From assembly GCA_009786025.1 (NCBI GenBank), contig WQUA01000024.1:1-36928 (forward strand): DNA of 36,928 nt, in the 5' to 3' direction. Origin of the DNA: Pseudomonadota bacterium (GTDB taxonomy: Bacteria > Pseudomonadota > Gammaproteobacteria > Burkholderiales > Casimicrobiaceae). Below are positions 33,313-36,928 of the stretch, piece after piece; the stretch's first letter is position 1, and each line of letters begins with the position of its first letter. The notes below the pieces were generated by a model. It was not told where the DNA came from. It worked only from the letters and a program-made list of their open reading frames with translations, and made no database searches. The position numbers and the translations under genes are program-made.

Positions 33313-34980
33313 TTACATCTCATTGGGCGCGTCAATACCCAGAATCGCCAAACCGTTCCGTAAAGTCTGCCCCACGGCAACGACCAATGTCAACCGCGCC
33401 TGCCGCAGCGCGGTATCTTCAACCAGAAAACGCTCGGCATTGTAATAGCCATGGAATTCACCGGCCAGCTCGCGCAGATAAGCGGTGATATGGTGCGGCG
33501 CCAGCTCGCGGGCGGCGACAGCCATCTCCGCCGGGAAATCGGCGAGACGGCGCAACAGCGCTTCTTCATGCGGCCGGTTGAGCAATGTCAGATCAGCGGT
33601 TTGCAATGTGGAAACAATTGCATCGTGGGTCTGCTGCGCCTGGCGCAACACCGACATTACGCGAGCGTGCGCGTATTGCACGTAATACACCGGATTTTCC
33701 TCGGCCTGCGAACGCGCCAATTCAAGGTCAAACACAAATTCGGTATCGGCCTTACGCATCGACAGAAAGAAGCGCACGGCATCGCGTCCCACTTCGTCGA
33801 TCAAGTCGCGCACTGTCACATAGCTGCCGGCGCGTTTGGAAATTTTCACTTCCTCATGACCGCGCATCACGGTGACCATTTTGTGCAGCACGTAGGCGGG
33901 ATAATCTTTCGGGATGCCGAGATTTAACGCCTGCAATCCGGCGCGCACCCGGGTGATGGTGCCGTGATGGTCCATGCCTTGAATGTTGATCGCGCGAGTG
34001 AAGCCGCGCTCCCACTTGGTGACGTGGTAGGCGACATCGGGAACAAAATACGTGTAATGACCATCGGCCTTGCGCATCACGCGGTCTTTGTCGTCGCCAA
34101 AGCCGGTCGTGCGCAGCCACAACGCGCCGTCCTGTTCGAACGTATGCCCCGACGCGATGAGTTGTTGTACAGTCGCCTCGACACGGCCATCGGTGTACAA
34201 CGAACTTTCGAGGTAGTAATGATCGAAATGCACGCCGAACGCCTGTAAGTCAGAGTCTTGTTCACAGCGCAACGCGGTGACGGCAAAACGACGCACGCTG
34301 TTGAGATCGTTAACGTCGCCGGCTTTTTGATCCAGATAATTCTGGGCGATCTCGCGGATGTAATCGCCGTGATAACCGTTTTCCGGAAACGCGATGGTTT
34401 CGCCGCGCAATTCACGCGCGCGTGCCTGCACTGACAGCGCCAGGTTATGAATTTGTTGACCGGCATCGTTGTAATAAAACTCGCGCGATACCTCAAAGTC
34501 CTGCGCCGACAACAGATTGGCGATGGCGTCGCCCAGCGCCGCCTGGCGACCGTGGCCGACATGCAGCGGGCCAGTCGGGTTGGCGGAAACAAATTCGACG
34601 ACAACACGCTGGCCGTGACCGCTTTGCCCACGACCGAACGCCGCTCCTTCTTCGAGCGCGCGACGAACGATGGAAGCGCGCGCTGTCGGCGTCAAAAAAA
34701 GATTGAGAAAACCGGCGCCAGCGATTTCGTGGCGCGCGACGTGCGGCGATGGCGGCAAAGCATTTTGCAACTGCTGCGCCAGTTGTTGTGCTATCTCGCG
34801 CGGGTTTTTTTTCAACGCGCGCGCCAACACCATCGCGGCGTTACAAGCGTAGTCGCCGTGCGCCGCCTGCTTCGGGCGCTCGACGGCAATGCCAGCGCAA
34901 ACGCCATCGTCGGCGTCCGGCGCAATATGCCTCACCGCCGCCAACAGCCATTCTCTTAATTCGATCCTTAAATCCTTCAC
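33313..34980 (-). CDS. argS: Arginyl-tRNA synthetase
   Basis: Charges tRNA-Arg in the cytoplasm. 555 residues with a GTG start. An N-terminal Add1 domain ([13 protein letters not shown] near 41), class I signature [19 protein letters not shown] with HVGH at 140-143, and a KMSKS-region variant [14 protein letters not shown], typical for ArgS. The C-terminal anticodon-binding helical domain ends in [16 protein letters not shown]. First gene of the run argS, SPOR, dsbA, SDR. The ribosome binding site is weak. Confidence 0.96.
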   Translation of the reverse strand: MKDLRIELREWLLAAVRHIAPDADDGVCAGIAVERPKQAAHGDYACNAAMVLARALKKNPREIAQQLAQQLQNALPPSPHVARHEIAGAGFLNLFLTPTARASIVRRALEEGAAFGRGQSGHGQRVVVEFVSANPTGPLHVGHGRQAALGDAIANLLSAQDFEVSREFYYNDAGQQIHNLALSVQARARELRGETIAFPENGYHGDYIREIAQNYLDQKAGDVNDLNSVRRFAVTALRCEQDSDLQAFGVHFDHYYLESSLYTDGRVEATVQQLIASGHTFEQDGALWLRTTGFGDDKDRVMRKADGHYTYFVPDVAYHVTKWERGFTRAINIQGMDHHGTITRVRAGLQALNLGIPKDYPAYVLHKMVTVMRGHEEVKISKRAGSYVTVRDLIDEVGRDAVRFFLSMRKADTEFVFDLELARSQAEENPVYYVQYAHARVMSVLRQAQQTHDAIVSTLQTADLTLLNRPHEEALLRRLADFPAEMAVAARELAPHHITAYLRELAGEFHGYYNAERFLVEDTALRQARLTLVVAVGQTLRNGLAILGIDAPNEM

Positions 34981-35010
34981 GCGTTCCCGCCGGAGATTTC
35001 AAAAAACAAG

Positions 35011-35016
35011 ATTATA
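35011..35016 (-). promoter_or_regulatory. Perfect TATAAT box upstream of argS
   Basis: TATAAT on the minus strand 31-36 bases before the GTG start of argS. No good -35 hexamer at 16-18 bases, where the flank is a C/G palindrome. A start near 35004 would give a leader of about 24 bases. Confidence 0.45.
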
Positions 35017-35028
35017 CCTTTGCTTGCA

Positions 35029-35055
35029 CCCCTCTTCCGCTCGCGGGATAGAGGG
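35029..35055. repeat. Palindromic C-run/G-run repeat, copy 7
   Basis: CCCCTCTTCCGC and GCGGGATAGAGGG flank a TC loop, an imperfect version of the 1736 copy, followed by CAGGGGAAGGGGGG. It sits directly upstream of the argS -10 box. Confidence 0.55.
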
Positions 35056-35076
35056 CAGGGGAAGGGGGGCACGCGA

Positions 35077-35093
35077 AACCGCAAAGAACACAA
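35077..35093. repeat. Half-copy of the AACCGCAAAGAAC-type repeat
   Basis: AACCGCAAAGAACACAA is identical to the left end of the element at 26343. It is adjacent to the palindrome at 35029, so the two repeat families meet here. No inverted partner is seen. Confidence 0.55.
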
Positions 35094-35137
35094 GGGGATG
35101 CTCTCAGGCAGTAAGTACGAAGGAATGAGAATCAATT

Positions 35138-35818
35138 TCACTCCGAACATGCATCTGCCGGCGCCGCGATGAGATGGATCGGCTTATCCAGTTGCGCTTG
35201 TGGCAACCGCGACAGGGTTTGGCGGGCCGCTTCCTGGTTTCTGTCCGGGTTACACCAGGGATCGAAACGCGACGGAGCGCGCGTCACGACAACAAGATGC
35301 GCCATCTGCTCCCAACCCAATTGTGCGCTCGGCGAACCAAAATAGCCTTGCGCCGCAGCTTCCAGCCCGAAGAACCCGTGCCCGAAGTAAGCTTGACCAA
35401 GATAGGCCGAGAGTGCCTGCTCGGCTGTCCAGTGCCGCCCCACCCATATGTACGCCGATACTGACACAAGCAATCTTCGAATCGTCGAGAGAGACCAGAA
35501 ATCCGGCACGCGCTTCAGAAGCGCCTGCGAGCCCAACTCCGTTGCCCGGCTTTCCGGAGCTTGGGGATGTGACGTCTCATTAAAAAACCGCCAAAGGAAC
35601 GTGTAAGGATTGTTGCGTTCAATTTGCGGCGTTTCCGCGCCTCCCAGACTTGCCCACAATGTGGAGGTCGCTGTTGCCGGCAAAACCTGCGGCGGCGCGG
35701 CCAGCGCTTCGTCAGGAATCCCATGCAGGCCGTACAGATAGAACAGCATGGGCGACAGGGCCACGCCGATCAACAGGACAGCGAAAAAAGCGGCAATTGT
35801 GCGGAGTGTTTTTTTCAT
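35138..35818 (-). CDS. GT51-like (transglycosylase-related) membrane protein without visible catalytic motif
   Basis: 226 residues. One N-terminal membrane helix (about 6-28). The part from about 115 to 205 resembles the second half of a class A penicillin-binding protein glycosyltransferase (GT51) domain: TAEQALSAYLGQAYFGHGFFGLEAAAQGYFG, then QMAHLVVVTRAPSRFDPWCNPDRN in pieces. The first half, which should carry the catalytic EDxxFxxHxG motif, is absent; the sequence goes straight from a linker to this segment. It may be an inactive or regulatory relative. Gap to the SIMPL gene is 42 bp, so the two may be co-transcribed. Confidence 0.72.
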   Translation of the reverse strand: MKKTLRTIAAFFAVLLIGVALSPMLFYLYGLHGIPDEALAAPPQVLPATATSTLWASLGGAETPQIERNNPYTFLWRFFNETSHPQAPESRATELGSQALLKRVPDFWSLSTIRRLLVSVSAYIWVGRHWTAEQALSAYLGQAYFGHGFFGLEAAAQGYFGSPSAQLGWEQMAHLVVVTRAPSRFDPWCNPDRNQEAARQTLSRLPQAQLDKPIHLIAAPADACSE

Positions 35819-35860
35819 CGCTGGCCTCAGTCAAGTGGGCGCCCAACGACTCTCAGCCGA

Positions 35861-36610
35861 TCACTCCAGCGCAAAAGTCGCGCGGATGCGCACATTGATC
35901 GAAATGAAGTGATCGCCGGGCGGGATGGAGGTGTCGGCATTATCGTTATTATCAGCAATATTCTTGCCTGGTGAGGCGGCATATGAGTTAATTGGGGCCA
36001 TGTTGTTTTGGGATCCATCTCGTACTTCTTCCTCGGTTGCTTCCAGCAATACGCCCAGCTTCGCGTTGCCCTCTTTTGCGATGATTTGCGCTTTGTCACG
36101 GGCAATGCGCAAGGCAGAAGCCAGAACGGTTTTTTTCTCCGCGCCGATTTTCGATGAACGCAACACCGGCCAGGACGAGCCATATTCTTCATGCAGTCCG
36201 ATATAGGTGATGAGCGGGCTGAGTTTTGTAATGTCGTCAATCGAGACAATCATCAGCGCCGATGCAAGGTAGCCAAGCAACTCCTTTTCATCGCTTCCGC
36301 TGGTGAATTTCCTCTTGTCGCGCCATTCCTTGCGCACGCCCCGGTTTTTAAGCGTGACCTCGCGTGCCGCGATGCCGCGCGCCTTGAGTTCCGTTTGCAA
36401 AGCAGCGATGAGTGCGTCCAGACGGTTGTTGCTTTTTTCCAGGGTTGGTTCAAGCACCGAAAGCGAAATATGTAACTGCGCGGAATCGGCGGGAACCATG
36501 ACGTTTACGGTTCCCGTCGTCGTGACGTGGCGCAGGTTCTTCTCGGCGGCGGCGAGCGGAAGCGCGACCAGCGCGGCAGCGAAGGCAAAAAAGGGAAGGA
36601 TTTTTTTCAT
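35861..36610 (-). CDS. SIMPL-domain (DUF541) periplasmic protein
   Basis: 249 residues from ATG 36610, supported by an AGGAA upstream; the frame is open 20 codons further. Signal peptide about 1-22 (cleavage after PLAAA). The body has the SIMPL/DUF541 pattern: VTTTGTVNVMVPADSAQLHISLSV at the start, LDALIAALQTELKARGI, a middle strand region, and ALRIARDKAQIIAKEGNAKLG with a final beta strand FISINVRIRATFALE. Family function is poorly defined (BP26/OMP28 group of exported proteins). It is probably first in a two-gene operon with the GT51-like gene. Confidence 0.85.
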   Translation of the reverse strand: MKKILPFFAFAAALVALPLAAAEKNLRHVTTTGTVNVMVPADSAQLHISLSVLEPTLEKSNNRLDALIAALQTELKARGIAAREVTLKNRGVRKEWRDKRKFTSGSDEKELLGYLASALMIVSIDDITKLSPLITYIGLHEEYGSSWPVLRSSKIGAEKKTVLASALRIARDKAQIIAKEGNAKLGVLLEATEEEVRDGSQNNMAPINSYAASPGKNIADNNDNADTSIPPGDHFISINVRIRATFALE

Positions 36611-36826
36611 GGCACAGTTCCTGTGGTTAGGGTACGCTGGGTCAATATCCACGCGGATGGTATCACGCACGCCATAGGTTTCACCATTGTTGGCCTTTTT
36701 GGAGCAGAGCTACTCCATTCTTATCGCCTTATCTCCTATCTTTCAAAAGGGGCCATTTCTTCTTCGCAGCTTCACGTGAGATAAAGAAAGCTTTTCTGAT
36801 TCCCGACTCCTGACCTCTGATACCTG

Positions 36827-36928
36827 GCTAGAACCTATCTCAAAATCGTTTAAGCAGCATAGTAATGGAAGCGAGCTGCACGAAACCGAGGAAATTGGCA
36901 GCGTAATACTCCCAGCGGACCAACAAGC
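36827..36928 (-). mobile_element. End of an IS5-like insertion sequence
   Basis: The transposase stop lies close to GAACCTATCTCAAAA (36831-36845), which looks like a terminal inverted repeat. It is preceded by CTAG (36828-36831), a target type used by some IS5-group elements. The other end is outside the window. Confidence 0.6.
36840..36928 (-). CDS. IS5-family transposase, C-terminal end (cut by window edge)
   Basis: Minus-strand frame ending at TGA 36842-36840. The last 28 residues include RWEYYAANFLGFVQLA and end in LLKRF, the typical C-terminus of IS5-group transposases (more commonly RWEYHAENFLGFVQLA). Only about 90 bases of the gene are in the window. Confidence 0.8.
   Translation of the reverse strand, partial: LLVRWEYYAANFLGFVQLASITMLLKRF

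Overview
The window looks like a piece of a betaproteobacterial chromosome, moderately GC-rich by eye. The evidence is a complete Pil-Chp (twitching chemotaxis) cluster, a DUF3422 membrane protein, a K+-insensitive H+-pyrophosphatase, and the gene order argS, SPOR protein, dsbA, SDR, which is familiar from betaproteobacteria. No rRNA, tRNA or CRISPR array was recognised. Species assignment is not possible from sequence reading alone.

Layout. (1) 1-1676: 3' part of a gene for a large repetitive, probably exported protein, followed by about 475 bp without a convincing gene. (2) 2152-11873, minus strand: pilG-pilH-pilI-pilJ-chpA, the signalling system that controls type IV pili. (3) 12085-15243: ilvA and, divergently, a ppx/gppA phosphatase gene, then a repeat-rich gap and a small orphan ORF. 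(4) 16153-19621: dnaQ-like exonuclease gene (minus) and hppA (plus), the latter carrying an unusual C-terminal OmpA-like domain and ending in a strong terminator. (5) 19741-23558, minus: a DUF937 gene, then a probable operon of secreted VWA protein, ECF sigma factor and membrane-anchored putative anti-sigma factor. (6) 23762-25291, plus: polysaccharide deacetylase and an orphan protein. (7) 25496-29211, minus: a pyrimidine cluster of amidohydrolase, dihydroorotate dehydrogenase-like protein, pyrE and pyrF. In front of it lies a leader in which a 26-codon ORF stops exactly at an intrinsic-terminator hairpin, an attenuator-like layout. (8) 29534-34980, minus: argS, SPOR, dsbA, SDR, DUF3422. (9) 35138-36610, minus: a GT51-like membrane protein with no visible catalytic motif and a SIMPL-domain protein, then the 3' end of an IS5-type transposase at the window edge.

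Two families of short palindromic or inverted-repeat elements are scattered through the gaps: a C-run/G-run hairpin family (one copy lies inside a reading frame) and an AACCGCAAAGAAC-type family with inverted ends (one copy lies between pyrE and pyrF). The most interesting items are the pyrimidine cluster with its amidohydrolase in the place of pyrC, its apparent attenuator, and the H+-pyrophosphatase/OmpA-like fusion.
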